Origin: JAAZPG01 sp012797375
GTDB taxonomy: Bacteria > Acidobacteriota > Aminicenantia > Aminicenantales > UBA4085
Length of the DNA: 64,000 bases
Assembly: GCA_937868205.1 (NCBI GenBank)
Contig: CALMMC010000125.1
Coordinates: 43,742 to 107,741 of the forward strand
Direction of reading: 5' to 3'
This document shows positions 42,062-59,071 of the stretch, in pieces (position 1 is the first letter of the stretch; each line of letters opens with the position of its first letter). A program made the position numbers and the translations under genes. The notes under the pieces were generated by a model. It ran no database searches. It saw only the letters and a list, made by a program, of their open reading frames with translations, and was not told the origin of the DNA.

Positions 42062-42730
42062 TCAGATCTCCTCGACCTCCGCCGTCTGCGACGTCATCTT
42101 GGCTTTTTCCGTATCGCCCCGGTAAATCCAGACCTTGATTCCGATCTGGCCGTAGGTGGTGAAAGCCTCGGTGAAGCCGTAATCGATGTCAGCCTTGAGC
42201 GTTTGGAGCGGCAGCTGGCCGCGCAGGTACCACTCCGAGCGGGCGATTTCGACGCCGCCCAGGCGGCCGGCGCACATCACCTTGATCCCTTTGGCTCCCA
42301 TCTTCAGGGCCATCTCGACCGCCTTGCGCATGGCCCGGCGGTAGGCGATGCGCTTTTCCAGCTGGACGGCGATGCCCTCGGCGACCAGCAGGGCGACGAG
42401 CTCGGGCTTCTCGACTTCGCGGATGTCGACGTAGACTTCGCGCTTGACGATGCTCTCCAGGTGATGCTTCAGGCTTTCGATTTCCTTGCCGCCCCGGCCG
42501 ATGATGATCCCGGGCCGGGCGGTGAAAATGAGGACCCGGATCTTCGGGCCGACCCGCTCGACGGCCACTTCGGAAATGCCGGCGTGGGCGTATTTTTTCT
42601 TGATCTCCTGTTTCATCCGGAGGTCTTCATGGATGAGACGGGCGTATTCGGGGCCTTTGGCGAACCAGCGGGAGCTCCACTGCTTGTTGAACCCGAGCCG
42701 GAAGCCGTGCGGATGCGTTTTCTGTCCCAC
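42062..42730 (-). CDS. rpsC: 30S ribosomal protein S3
   Basis: The 222-residue S3 begins MGQKTHPHGFRLGFNKQWSS, has a KH domain (RPGIIIGRGGKEIESLKHHL) and the C-terminal S3 domain (GLRTLKADIDYGF-like LQTLKADIDYGFTEAFT, then GQIGIKVWIYRG). It lines the mRNA entry channel and has helicase activity. It lies three bases after rplV. Confidence 0.97.
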   Translation of the reverse strand: MGQKTHPHGFRLGFNKQWSSRWFAKGPEYARLIHEDLRMKQEIKKKYAHAGISEVAVERVGPKIRVLIFTARPGIIIGRGGKEIESLKHHLESIVKREVYVDIREVEKPELVALLVAEGIAVQLEKRIAYRRAMRKAVEMALKMGAKGIKVMCAGRLGGVEIARSEWYLRGQLPLQTLKADIDYGFTEAFTTYGQIGIKVWIYRGDTEKAKMTSQTAEVEEI

Positions 42731-42733
42731 GGG

Positions 42734-43096
42734 TTACCTCCCTGTCCTTTCTTCAAGGTAGACGTGCACGTGGCTCGTCTGTTTCTGAATCCGGTAGGCC
42801 CGGCCCTGGGGGGCCGGACGGATCCGCTTCCAGGCCGGTCCCTGGTTGACGACGATCTTGCCGATGACCAGGTTGTCGACATCCAGGCCGGCGTTCTTCT
42901 GCTGGGCGTTGGCGATCGCCGAGCGGAGGGTCTTCTCCAGGACTTGGGCGGGCTTGGCCTTGGCGTTGTACCGGAGGATCGTCAAGGCTTCACCGACCAG
43001 GCGCTTCCGGACCAGGTCGGCGACCAGCCGGGCTTTCTGAGTCGAAAGCCGGACATGGCGGGTCGAGGCCGAGGCGATGTACTTGGGGGCGTTCAT
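42734..43096 (-). CDS. rplV: 50S ribosomal protein L22
   Basis: The 120-residue L22 has STRHVRLSTQKARLVADLVR, LRSAIANAQQKNAGLDVDNL and the tunnel-lining hairpin RIRPAPQGRAYRIQKQTSHV. It lines the nascent-chain tunnel, where macrolide contacts occur; the hairpin shows no obvious deletion. It lies one base after rpsS. Confidence 0.97.
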   Translation of the reverse strand: MNAPKYIASASTRHVRLSTQKARLVADLVRKRLVGEALTILRYNAKAKPAQVLEKTLRSAIANAQQKNAGLDVDNLVIGKIVVNQGPAWKRIRPAPQGRAYRIQKQTSHVHVYLEERTGR

Positions 43097-43097
43097 G

Positions 43098-43388
43098 TCA
43101 GGCTCCCACCTTCACCGCTTTGGCCGCCTTCGTGGTGTGGCCCTTGAACGTCCGAGTGGGCGAGAATTCCCCCAGCCGGTGGCCGACCATGTTCTCGGTG
43201 ATGAACACGGGGATGAACTTGCGGCCGTTGTGAACGGCGATGGTCATGCCGACCATTTCGGGGATGACGGTCGAGCGGCGGGACCAGGTCCGGATCACGG
43301 TCCGTTGCTTGGTCTGTCCGGCCTGGACCTCGATCTTCTCCACGAGATGGCTGTCGATGAACGGTCCTTTAGCGAGCGAACGGCCCAT
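43098..43388 (-). CDS. rpsS: 30S ribosomal protein S19
   Basis: The ATG at 43388 gives the canonical start MGRSLAKGPFIDSHLVEKIE. The 96-residue S19 has TWSRRSTVIPEMVGMTIAVH and VGHRLGEFSPTRTFKGHTTK and lies on the 30S head next to S13. It follows rplB by two bases; longer in-frame readings upstream are shadows of rplB. Confidence 0.97.
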   Translation of the reverse strand: MGRSLAKGPFIDSHLVEKIEVQAGQTKQRTVIRTWSRRSTVIPEMVGMTIAVHNGRKFIPVFITENMVGHRLGEFSPTRTFKGHTTKAAKAVKVGA

Positions 43389-43390
43389 GG

Positions 43391-44218
43391 TTATTTGCTC
43401 CTTCTCCGGACGATGAAGATCTGCGTCCGCTTGTTCTTCCGGGTCTTGTATCCCTTCGTCGGGATGCCCGTCGGGCTGACCGGATGGCGTCCGCCCTTGG
43501 CCTTGCCCTCGCCTCCCCCGTGGGGATGGTCGATCGGATTCATGGCCGTTCCCCGGACGTGGGGCCGCCAGCCCATCCAGCGGCTGCGGCCGGCCTTGCC
43601 GACGCTGATATTCTGGTGGTCCAGGTTGCCGACTTGGCCGATGACCGCCCGGCAATCCAAGTGGATCTTGCGGATTTCGCTGGACGGCAGCCGGACCTGG
43701 GCAAACGCCCCTTCCTTGGCCAGGATCTGGGCGCCCGAACCGGCCGTCCGGCACATCTGGCCGCCCCGGTCCTTGTGGATCTCGATATTGTGAATGACCG
43801 TGCCTAGGGGGATGTTCCGCAGCAGGGTCGCGTTTCCCGGGAGGACATCCACGACCCGGTCCGAAGAGATGATGGTCTGGCCGACCTTCATCTCCAGAGG
43901 GGTCAGGATATAGCGCCGCTCGCCGTCCCGGTACTTGATCAGGGAAATGAAGGAGGACCGGTTCGGGTCGTATTCCACGGTCTCGACGACGCCGGGGACG
44001 TCGAGTTTGTCGCGGCGGAAGTCGATGAGGCGGTACATCGTCTTGTTGCCGCCGCCCCGGTGGCGCATCGTCAGGCGGCCCCGGTTGTCGCGCCCGCCCT
44101 TCTTGGGCAGGGATTCCAGGAGAGGCTTGTGCGGACGGTCGCCGGTCAGTTCCTCGTAGGCAAGACCGGTTTTATGCCGCTGCCCGGCCGAGATGGGTCG
44201 GTACGATTTGATGCCCAT
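43391..44218 (-). CDS. rplB: 50S ribosomal protein L2
   Basis: The 275-residue L2 is needed for subunit joining and peptidyl transfer. It begins MGIKSYRPISAGQRHKTGLA, has RGGGNKTMYRLIDFRRDK and the catalytic-region segment RGTAMNPIDHPHGGGEGKAK with the conserved His. The end is RKNKRTQIFIVRRRSK. It lies one base after rplW. Confidence 0.98.
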   Translation of the reverse strand: MGIKSYRPISAGQRHKTGLAYEELTGDRPHKPLLESLPKKGGRDNRGRLTMRHRGGGNKTMYRLIDFRRDKLDVPGVVETVEYDPNRSSFISLIKYRDGERRYILTPLEMKVGQTIISSDRVVDVLPGNATLLRNIPLGTVIHNIEIHKDRGGQMCRTAGSGAQILAKEGAFAQVRLPSSEIRKIHLDCRAVIGQVGNLDHQNISVGKAGRSRWMGWRPHVRGTAMNPIDHPHGGGEGKAKGGRHPVSPTGIPTKGYKTRKNKRTQIFIVRRRSK

Positions 44219-44219
44219 G

Positions 44220-44516
44220 TCAGGCTCCCTCGAAGTATTCGATCATTTTCTCGCCTTCCTTCAAGCGGACGAAGGCTTTTTTCCAATCGGGCCGGTATCC
44301 CGAGCTCCGGCCGAGGCGCCGCTCCTTGCCCGGCCGGATCTGCGTCCGGACGGTGTCCACTTTCACCTTGAAGAGGTGTTCGACCGCCTTCTTGATCTCG
44401 GACTTGTTGGCGGTCCGGGCGACGGCGAAGCAGACTTCGCGGTTCCGCTCCCTGAGGAGCGTGCTCTTTTCCGTGATGACGGGACGGAGGATGATCTGGG
44501 TCGGATCCTTGCTCAC
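44220..44516 (-). CDS. rplW: 50S ribosomal protein L23
   Basis: I chose the GTG at 44516, which overlaps the rplD stop (GTGA) and has GGAG upstream; the product then starts at SKDPTQIILRPVITEKSTLL as the family does. An ATG 17 codons upstream lies inside rplD. The 98-residue L23 lies at the tunnel exit and binds trigger factor and SRP. The C-terminal KAFVRLKEGEKMIEYFEG is typical. Confidence 0.94.
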   Translation of the reverse strand: MSKDPTQIILRPVITEKSTLLRERNREVCFAVARTANKSEIKKAVEHLFKVKVDTVRTQIRPGKERRLGRSSGYRPDWKKAFVRLKEGEKMIEYFEGA

Positions 44517-45133
44517 TGGAGTCTCTCCATAAGGGCCGTGAACGCGTCCCGTCCGGCCACGAACCACTCGTGGCCGACGACGTCGTGGGTGTTGACCCGG
44601 GACGGTTCGACCGGCTTGACCTTGGGAATATTCCGGAGGGCGATGAACAGGTTCTTGTTCGCGCCGAGGTCGACGACCAGGGCCGACGAGACCTTCAAGG
44701 CCTTCAACAGGGACGCCCCTTCCTTGGTTTTGGGCGCGGACAGGGCCAGGTTCTCAAGGATGAGAATGCGTCCGGCGGCCTGCTTGGCCGAGAGCGCCGC
44801 CCGCAGGGCGTTGCGCTTGGATTCCTTGGACAGGGAGTAGGAGTAATCGCGGGGCTTGGGCCCGAACGTCGTTCCGCCTTTCCGCCAGAGCGGATTGCGG
44901 GTGGCCCCGGCCCGGGCCCGGCCCGTGCCTTTCTGCTTCCAGGGCTTGCGGTTGGATCCTTTGACCTCGGCCCGGGTCTTGGTCGAGGCCGTGCCCCGGC
45001 GCTGATTGGCCAGGTAATTAACGGCCGCCTCGTACACGAGATGTCCCTTGGCCGGATAGCCGAAGACGCTTTCCGGCAGGTCGATCTCGGCCTTGACGGC
45101 GCCTTGGGAATCGATGACTTTCGCTTTCTTCAT
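44513..45133 (-). CDS. rplD: 50S ribosomal protein L4
   Basis: The 206-residue L4 has the basic loop RRGTASTKTRAEVKGSNRKP and GTGRARAGATRNPLWRKGGT that reaches the exit tunnel, then PKPRDYSYSLSKESKRNALR. In E. coli it regulates the S10 operon by binding its leader. It lies nine bases after rplC. Confidence 0.97.
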   Translation of the reverse strand: MKKAKVIDSQGAVKAEIDLPESVFGYPAKGHLVYEAAVNYLANQRRGTASTKTRAEVKGSNRKPWKQKGTGRARAGATRNPLWRKGGTTFGPKPRDYSYSLSKESKRNALRAALSAKQAAGRILILENLALSAPKTKEGASLLKALKVSSALVVDLGANKNLFIALRNIPKVKPVEPSRVNTHDVVGHEWFVAGRDAFTALMERLQ

Positions 45134-45142
45134 GACGAGCCC

Positions 45143-45766
45143 TTATATTTTCCGGATCAAAACATACCCGCCGTTGGGGCCGGGAACGGCGCCCTTGACG
45201 ACGAGGATGTTGTTGTCCTTGTCCGCCTCGAAGACGACCAGGTTGCGGACGGTGACTCGTTCACCGCCCATCCGGCCGGCCATCCGGAGGCCCTTGATGA
45301 CCCGGGAGGGATAGGAGGACGCGCCGATGGACCCCGGAGCCCGGTGGAACATCGAGCCGTGGGCCCCGGCGCCTCCTCCGAAGTTGTGCCGCTTCATGAC
45401 CCCGGCGAACCCCTTTCCCTTGGAGACGCCGGTGACGGCCACCTTCTCGCCGGCCTTGAAGACGTCGACGAAGATCTGGTCGCCTTCCTTGAGCGGGGTT
45501 TCGCCGTCACAGCGGACTTCCCGGAGGACCTTCATCACCGGGGCGCCCGACTTGACGTAATGTCCCTGGAGGGCCTTGCCGGGCTTGCGGGCCGGCCGGT
45601 CCTCGATCAAGGCCAGCTGGATGGCCTCGTAACCGTCGCGCTTCGTCGTCTTTCTCTGGATGACGGTGCACGGGCCGGCCTTGAGGACCGTGAGAGGCAG
45701 GGAATTGCCGGCGGCGTCGTAGCCCTGGGTCATCCCGATCTTTTTACCGATCAGTCCATCCCGCAT
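45143..45766 (-). CDS. rplC: 50S ribosomal protein L3
   Basis: The 207-residue L3 begins MRDGLIGKKIGMTQGYDAAG and contains the central extension FAGVMKRHNFGGGAGAHGSM and the region GASSYPSRVIKGLRMAGRMG near the peptidyl transferase centre. The Gln that is N5-methylated in E. coli L3 is not obvious here, where the segment reads HGSMFHRAPGSIG. It lies three bases after rpsJ. Confidence 0.97.
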   Translation of the reverse strand: MRDGLIGKKIGMTQGYDAAGNSLPLTVLKAGPCTVIQRKTTKRDGYEAIQLALIEDRPARKPGKALQGHYVKSGAPVMKVLREVRCDGETPLKEGDQIFVDVFKAGEKVAVTGVSKGKGFAGVMKRHNFGGGAGAHGSMFHRAPGSIGASSYPSRVIKGLRMAGRMGGERVTVRNLVVFEADKDNNILVVKGAVPGPNGGYVLIRKI

Positions 45767-45769
45767 GGC

Positions 45770-46087
45770 TCACTCCCCCGCTCCATAGGCCTGGATCTCG
45801 ACGTCGATGCCCGCGGGCAGGTCCAGCTTCTGCAGCTCCTCGATCGTCTCGTTGTTGTACTCGCTGATGTCGAGGAGACGCTTGTGGACCCGCATTTCGA
45901 AGTGCTCCCGGGCCTTCTTGTCCACGTGCGGCGACGTCAAGACGCAAAACCGGTGGATCCGCGTCGGCAGCGGGATCGGGCCCGCGATCTGGGCGCCGGT
46001 CCGCTTGGCCTTGATGATGATGTCCTTCACCGACTGGTCGAGCAGCCGATGGTCGAAGGATTTCAATCGAATTCTGATTTTTTCCAT
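45770..46087 (-). CDS. rpsJ: 30S ribosomal protein S10
   Basis: The 105-residue S10 (NusE) has IRIRLKSFDHRLLDQSVKDI, GPIPLPTRIHRFCVLTSPHV and DKKAREHFEMRVHKRLLDIS. It works in the ribosome and in NusB-dependent antitermination. It starts 67 bases after tuf copy 1; that gap is GC-rich without a clear promoter, so S10 genes probably read through from rpsL-fusA-tuf. Confidence 0.97.
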   Translation of the reverse strand: MEKIRIRLKSFDHRLLDQSVKDIIIKAKRTGAQIAGPIPLPTRIHRFCVLTSPHVDKKAREHFEMRVHKRLLDISEYNNETIEELQKLDLPAGIDVEIQAYGAGE

Positions 46088-46151
46088 GATGTTCGGTCCT
46101 TCGTTATCTCCTCCCGCCGCCGCCCCTTCCGGGCCGGCGTCCGGGTTCGTT

Positions 46152-47367
46152 CGCTTACTCCAGGATTTCGGTGACGGTTCCGGCGCCGACGGTCCGTCCG
46201 CCCTCGCGGATGGCGAACCGCAGCCCCTTCTCCATCGCCACTTCCGAAATCAAGTCGATCTCCAGGTTCGCGTTGTCCCCGGGCATCACCATCTCCACGC
46301 CCTCCGGCAGCTTCGCGTTCCCCGTCACGTCCGTCGTCCGGAAAAAGAACTGCGGCCGGTACCCCGTGAAAAACGGCGTGTGCCGGCCCCCTTCTTCCTT
46401 CGTCAGGGCCACCACTTCCGCTTTAAACCGCTTGTGCGGCTTGATCGACCCCGGCTTGGCCAAAACCTGGCCCCGCTCCACGTCCGTCTTCCCAATCCCC
46501 CGCAGCAGACAACCGATGTTGTCCCCCGCCTGGGCCTGGTCCAGCAGCTTCCGGAACATCTCCACCCCGGTCACCACCGTCTTCCGCGTCTCCGTGAATC
46601 CGACGATTTCCACCTCGTCGCCCACCTTCACCGTCCCCCGGTCCACCCGCCCCGTCACCACCGTCCCCCGGCCCGTGATCGTGAACACATCCTCCACGCT
46701 CATCAAAAACGGCTTGTCCACTTCCCGCGCCGGCTCCGGAATGAACGTGTCCATCGCTTCAATCAAATCCCAAATCGGCTTCCCCCCGGGCCCCTCGATG
46801 TCTTCCATCGCCTTCGTCGCCGACCCCCGAATGATCGGCGTCGTGTCCCCGGGAAATCCGTACTTCGTCAACAGCTCCCGGACTTCCAGCTCCACCAGCT
46901 CCAGAATCTCCGGGTCGTCCACCAGGTCGCACTTGTTCAAAAATACCACGATCGCCGGCACCATCACCTGCCGCGCCAGCAAAATGTGCTCCCGCGTCTG
47001 CGGCATCGGGCCGTCCGCCGCCGAGACCACCAGGATCGACCCGTCCATCTGGGCCGCCCCCGAGATCATGTTCTTGATGTAATCGGCGTGCCCCGGACAG
47101 TCGATGTGCGCGTAATGCCGCTTCTCCGACTCGTATTCCACGTGGGCCAGGGCCACCGTCAGGATCTTCGTCGCGTCCCGACGGAACATCTTCGCGTCGG
47201 CTTTCGCCACATCGTCGTAGTTCTTCGCCTGCGCCAGCCCTTTCGTCGCCAGCACCTTCGTTATCGCCGCCGTCAACGTCGTCTTCCCGTGATCAATGTG
47301 CCCGATCGTCCCCACGTTCACATGGGGCTTCGTCCGCTCGAATTTCGCCTTTGCCATCATGTCCTCC
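46152..47367. repeat. 1.2-kb direct repeat (tuf copy 1), identical to 62213-63428
   Basis: About 1216 bp spanning all of tuf, its ribosome site and two bases past the stop match the second copy at a constant offset of 16061 bp. All frames read identically in both copies, which implies DNA identity. Identity ends abruptly at both ends of the gene. Confidence 0.93.
46155..47357 (-). CDS. tuf: Elongation factor Tu, copy 1
   Basis: EF-Tu (400 residues from the second of two adjacent ATGs, which overlaps the fusA stop by one base and has the better GGGAGGAC spacing). GTPase motifs GHIDHGKTTLTAAI, DCPGHADYI and NKCDLVDD are intact, as is the catalytic His in the PGHAD loop. Domains II and III follow. 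It delivers aminoacyl-tRNA to the ribosome. The third codon positions are strikingly G-rich (GTG, GCG, ACG, GGG) compared with neighbours that favour C. It sits in the classical rpsL-rpsG-fusA-tuf string. Confidence 0.98.
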   Translation of the reverse strand: MAKAKFERTKPHVNVGTIGHIDHGKTTLTAAITKVLATKGLAQAKNYDDVAKADAKMFRRDATKILTVALAHVEYESEKRHYAHIDCPGHADYIKNMISGAAQMDGSILVVSAADGPMPQTREHILLARQVMVPAIVVFLNKCDLVDDPEILELVELEVRELLTKYGFPGDTTPIIRGSATKAMEDIEGPGGKPIWDLIEAMDTFIPEPAREVDKPFLMSVEDVFTITGRGTVVTGRVDRGTVKVGDEVEIVGFTETRKTVVTGVEMFRKLLDQAQAGDNIGCLLRGIGKTDVERGQVLAKPGSIKPHKRFKAEVVALTKEEGGRHTPFFTGYRPQFFFRTTDVTGNAKLPEGVEMVMPGDNANLEIDLISEVAMEKGLRFAIREGGRTVGAGTVTEILE

Positions 47368-49465
47368 CTTCATTATCGTAGGAAACCCGTCCCTCGATCC
47401 GGGCGACGATCTGCTCCATGATCTGGGGCGGAACGGCTTCGTAGGCATGGAATTCCATCGTGAACACGCCGCGGCCCTGGGTCAGGGTCCGCAGAACCGT
47501 GGCATATCCGAACATCTCCGCAAGCGGCGCCAGGGCGTGGATGACCCGGGCGCCGGACCGCGCCTCCACGTTGTCGATCGCCCCGCGCCGGGCGTTGAGG
47601 TCGCCGACGACGTCCCCCAGGTATTCTTCGGGGGCGATGACCTCCAGCCGGGCGATGGGTTCCAGCAGCACGGGGACGGCCTTGACCGCGGCCGTCTTGA
47701 AAGCCGCGGAGGCGGCGATCTTGAAGGCCGCTTCGGTCGTCTCGTCCTCCCGGTGGTCGGCTTCCTTCAGAGTCACCTTGAGGTCGGTCATCGGAAAGCC
47801 GGCCAGCTGGCCGAAGTCCAGCGCTTCCCGGACGCCGTCCTCGACCGGGGCGGCGTAAACGTCCGGCAGGATCCCGCTTTTCAGCCGGTTCTCAAAAACG
47901 AAGCCGGCTTGCCGTCCCAACGGCTCGACGGCCAGGCGGATCCGGGCGTATTGGGGCTTTCCGGCGATCGGCCGGTCAACCACGCCCTCGCCCTCGGCCG
48001 CCCGAAGGATGGTTTCCTTGTAGGCGACCTGGGGCCGGCCCATGTTGACCCGGAGGCCGAACTCCCGGGACAGCCGGTCCGTCAGAATCTCCAAGTGAAG
48101 CTCGCCCATGCCGTAAATAAGGGTTTGCCCCGTGTTGGGATCCTGGGTGACGCGGAGGGTCGGATCCTCCTTGGTTAGCTTGGCCAGGGCCGTTTGGAGC
48201 TTGACGTGTTCGGCCCGGGTGCGCGGCTCCAGGACGGCCGAGATGACCGGCTCCGGGAAACGGATCGCCTCGAGGATGACGGGCCGGTTCTTGGCGCAAA
48301 ACGTATCGCCCGTGGAGACGGGCTTCATCGTCCCCATGGCCGCGATGTCGCCGGTGAAGAGCTCCTTGACCTCCCGGCGCTTGTTGGAGTGCATCTCCAG
48401 GAACTTGCCGGGGCGCTCCTCGTCGTCCTTGTTGGAGTTGTAAAAGGCCGTCCCGGCCTTGGCTTTTCCGGAATAAACCCGGAAATAGGCCAGGGCGCCG
48501 AGGAAGGGATCGTTCTGAAGCTTGAAGACGAGGGCCGAAAACGGCTCGTCGTCGGAGGGGCGGCGGATTTCGCGGTGGTGGGTTTTTGGGTGGAAACCCT
48601 CGACGGGCGGGATGTCGGCCGGCGAGGGGAGGTAATCCACGATGGCGTTCAATAGGGGTTGAACGCCCTTGTTCCGGAACGAGGCTCCGTAGAGAACCGG
48701 CACGCATCGGCCGGCGAGGGTGGCCCGGCGGAGGGCGGCCTTGATGTCGGCCGGCGGGATTTCGGCGCCGGAGAGATAGACCTCGAGGAGCTGTTCGTCC
48801 GCCTCGGCCAGGGCCTCGATCATCTCGACCCGCCGGGCGCGGAACTCGGCCTCCTCGGCCTCTCCGATCGTCCGTTTTTCAAATTCCGTTCCGGTCACTT
48901 GCCTACCCCAGTCATATACTTGCATTTCCACCAGGTCGGCGACCCCCTGAAAGGAGTCCTCCCGTCCCAACGGCACCTGAATGGGGAGGGGATAAGCGCC
49001 GAGCCGTGAGCGTATCATCGCCACGGCGTGCTCCGGATCCGCCCCGACGCGGTCCATCTTATTGATGAACGCGATCCGGGGCACCCGGTACTTATCCGCC
49101 TGCCGCCAGACAGTTTCGGATTGGGGCTCGACTCCACCGACTCCACAAAGGATCACCACCGCTCCGTCCAGGACGCGCAGAGACCTCTCGACTTCCGCCG
49201 TGAAGTCAACGTGTCCGGGCGTATCGATGATGTTGATCCGGTGGTGGTTCCAGTAACAGGTGGTGGCGGCAGAGGTGATCGTTATGCCACGTTCCTGCTC
49301 TTGAGCCATCCAATCCATGACGGCCGTTCCCTCGTCCACTTCCCCGATCTTGTACGTGATCCCGGTCGTGAAGAGGATCCGTTCCGTCGTGGTCGTCTTT
49401 CCCGCGTCGATATGGGCCAAGATCCCGATATTGCGGGTGTCGGCGAGCGGCGTTGTCCGCGTCAT
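47357..49465 (-). CDS. fusA: Elongation factor G
   Basis: The 702-residue GTPase catalyses translocation and, with RRF, ribosome recycling. GAHIDAGKTTTTERIL-type P-loop (ILAHIDAGKTTTTERILF), DTPGHVDFT and NKMDRVGAD are the G1, G3 and G4 motifs. Five domains are present, ending in EF-G domain V (MFGYATVLRTLTQGRGVFTM). Only this one fusA copy is in the window. It lies 66 bases after rpsG and its stop overlaps the tuf start. The line length fits classical EF-G, not the EF-G2 paralogue. Confidence 0.97.
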   Translation of the reverse strand: MTRTTPLADTRNIGILAHIDAGKTTTTERILFTTGITYKIGEVDEGTAVMDWMAQEQERGITITSAATTCYWNHHRINIIDTPGHVDFTAEVERSLRVLDGAVVILCGVGGVEPQSETVWRQADKYRVPRIAFINKMDRVGADPEHAVAMIRSRLGAYPLPIQVPLGREDSFQGVADLVEMQVYDWGRQVTGTEFEKRTIGEAEEAEFRARRVEMIEALAEADEQLLEVYLSGAEIPPADIKAALRRATLAGRCVPVLYGASFRNKGVQPLLNAIVDYLPSPADIPPVEGFHPKTHHREIRRPSDDEPFSALVFKLQNDPFLGALAYFRVYSGKAKAGTAFYNSNKDDEERPGKFLEMHSNKRREVKELFTGDIAAMGTMKPVSTGDTFCAKNRPVILEAIRFPEPVISAVLEPRTRAEHVKLQTALAKLTKEDPTLRVTQDPNTGQTLIYGMGELHLEILTDRLSREFGLRVNMGRPQVAYKETILRAAEGEGVVDRPIAGKPQYARIRLAVEPLGRQAGFVFENRLKSGILPDVYAAPVEDGVREALDFGQLAGFPMTDLKVTLKEADHREDETTEAAFKIAASAAFKTAAVKAVPVLLEPIARLEVIAPEEYLGDVVGDLNARRGAIDNVEARSGARVIHALAPLAEMFGYATVLRTLTQGRGVFTMEFHAYEAVPPQIMEQIVARIEGRVSYDNEGRT

Positions 49466-49531
49466 TCGCCATCCTCGCTTTTTCCGGGCATCCGGCTTCT
49501 CCGAACCGCAGAATTTCGACCATGTATCGGA

Positions 49532-50002
49532 TCACCAACGATAATGGGCAAAGGCCCTATTGGCTTCGGCCATTTTGTGCGTGTCCTCGCGTTTCTTGAC
49601 CGCGCCGCCCTTGTTTCCCAAGGCGTCGAGGATCTCCGACGCGAGCTTGTCCTTCATCGTCTTTCCGCCGCGCTCCTCGGCGTACTTAACGATCCAGCGG
49701 GCGCCGACCGAGAGCGAGCGGTTCAGCTCGACCTCGACCGGAACCTGGTAGGTCGCTCCGCCGACGCGGCGCGATTTCGTTTCGACCATCGGACGAACGT
49801 TGTCCATGGCCTTTTCAAACATCTTCAGGGGGTCTTCCTTGGTTTTCTCCTGGACGATGTCCATCGCCCCGTAGACGATGTTTTCAGCCGTGCTCCGCTT
49901 CCCCTTCTGCATCACCGTCGTGATGAACTTGGTGATGAGGGTGGAGCCGTACTTTTGATCCCCCAGGGGTTTGCGCTTCTTGATGATTCCGCGGCGTGGC
50001 AT
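49532..50002 (-). CDS. rpsG: 30S ribosomal protein S7
   Basis: The 156-residue S7 begins MPRRGIIKKRKPLGDQKYGS and contains GKRSTAENIVYGAMDIVQEK and RVGGATYQVPVEVELNRSLS. It organises the 3' major domain of 16S rRNA and in E. coli represses the str operon. It lies 15 bases after rpsL. Confidence 0.97.
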   Translation of the reverse strand: MPRRGIIKKRKPLGDQKYGSTLITKFITTVMQKGKRSTAENIVYGAMDIVQEKTKEDPLKMFEKAMDNVRPMVETKSRRVGGATYQVPVEVELNRSLSVGARWIVKYAEERGGKTMKDKLASEILDALGNKGGAVKKREDTHKMAEANRAFAHYRW

Positions 50003-50017
50003 GGCGATTTCTCCCCG

Positions 50018-50407
50018 TTACGAACCGGCCCGCTTTTCCTTGGGACGCTTGGCCCCGTACTTCGAGCGGGACTGGAACCGGTTGGCCGTGCCCTCGGAAT
50101 CGAGGGTCCCGCGGATGATATGGTAGCGGACGCCGGGAAGGTCCTTGACCCGGCCGCCGCGGATCAAAACGATGGAGTGCTCTTGGAGATTGTGTCCGAT
50201 CCCGGGGATATAACCCGTCACCTCGATGTTGTTGGACAGCCGGACACGGGCCACCTTGCGGAGGGCCGAGTTGGGCTTCTTGGGCGTCGTGGTGAAGACC
50301 CGGGTGCAGACGCCGCGCTTCTGAGGGCAGCGTTCAAGAGCGGGCGACTTGCTCTTCGTGCCTTTCATCGAGCGTCCTTTTCGAATCAGCTGACTCACCG
50401 TCGGCAA
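50018..50407 (-). CDS. rpsL: 30S ribosomal protein S12
   Basis: The 129-residue S12 begins MPTVSQLIRKGRSMKGTKSK. The decoding-centre loops TTPKKPNSALRKVARVRL (with the Lys equivalent to E. coli Lys42) and RGGRVKDLPGVRYHIIRG (Lys87 and the Asp that can be methylthiolated) are wild-type, so no streptomycin-resistance change is seen. It is the first gene after the promoter at 50488-50517. Confidence 0.97.
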   Translation of the reverse strand: MPTVSQLIRKGRSMKGTKSKSPALERCPQKRGVCTRVFTTTPKKPNSALRKVARVRLSNNIEVTGYIPGIGHNLQEHSIVLIRGGRVKDLPGVRYHIIRGTLDSEGTANRFQSRSKYGAKRPKEKRAGS

Positions 50408-50487
50408 GAGAGTACTCCTTACTTAAAAAATTCGGTTCTCGTTATATTGGAAATCCGAGCGGACCGATACTCGAAACGAGTAGACGG

Positions 50488-50517
50488 AGTCTAACAAATT
50501 CCGCCCTCCCTTGTCAA
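50488..50517 (-). promoter_or_regulatory. Promoter of the rpsL-rpsG-fusA-tuf-S10 transcript
   Basis: On the minus strand TTGACA (50517-50512), an 18-base spacer and TAGACT (50493-50488) preceded by TG (extended -10). It lies in the 139-bp rpoC-rpsL gap; the leader is ~75 nt. A weak hairpin (50524-50537, TCCGG/CCGGA then UUUU) just upstream may partly terminate rpoC transcripts. Confidence 0.72.
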
Positions 50518-50546
50518 GGAAAATCCGGGATTCCGGAGACGATTGT

Positions 50547-58987
<8,441 letters not shown>

Positions 58988-59071
58988 GGACGCCTCCCTC
59001 CCAAGCGTTGGGCCAAAGACAGATGCCGTCCCGGAACACGAGCCCGTTCATCGCGGCGGGCGATCGCGTGC

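Noticed and set aside
45807..47381. 525- and 516-codon plus-strand frames over both tuf copies
   Set aside because: His/Arg/Pro-rich antisense translations of EF-Tu; their presence only confirms DNA identity of the two copies.
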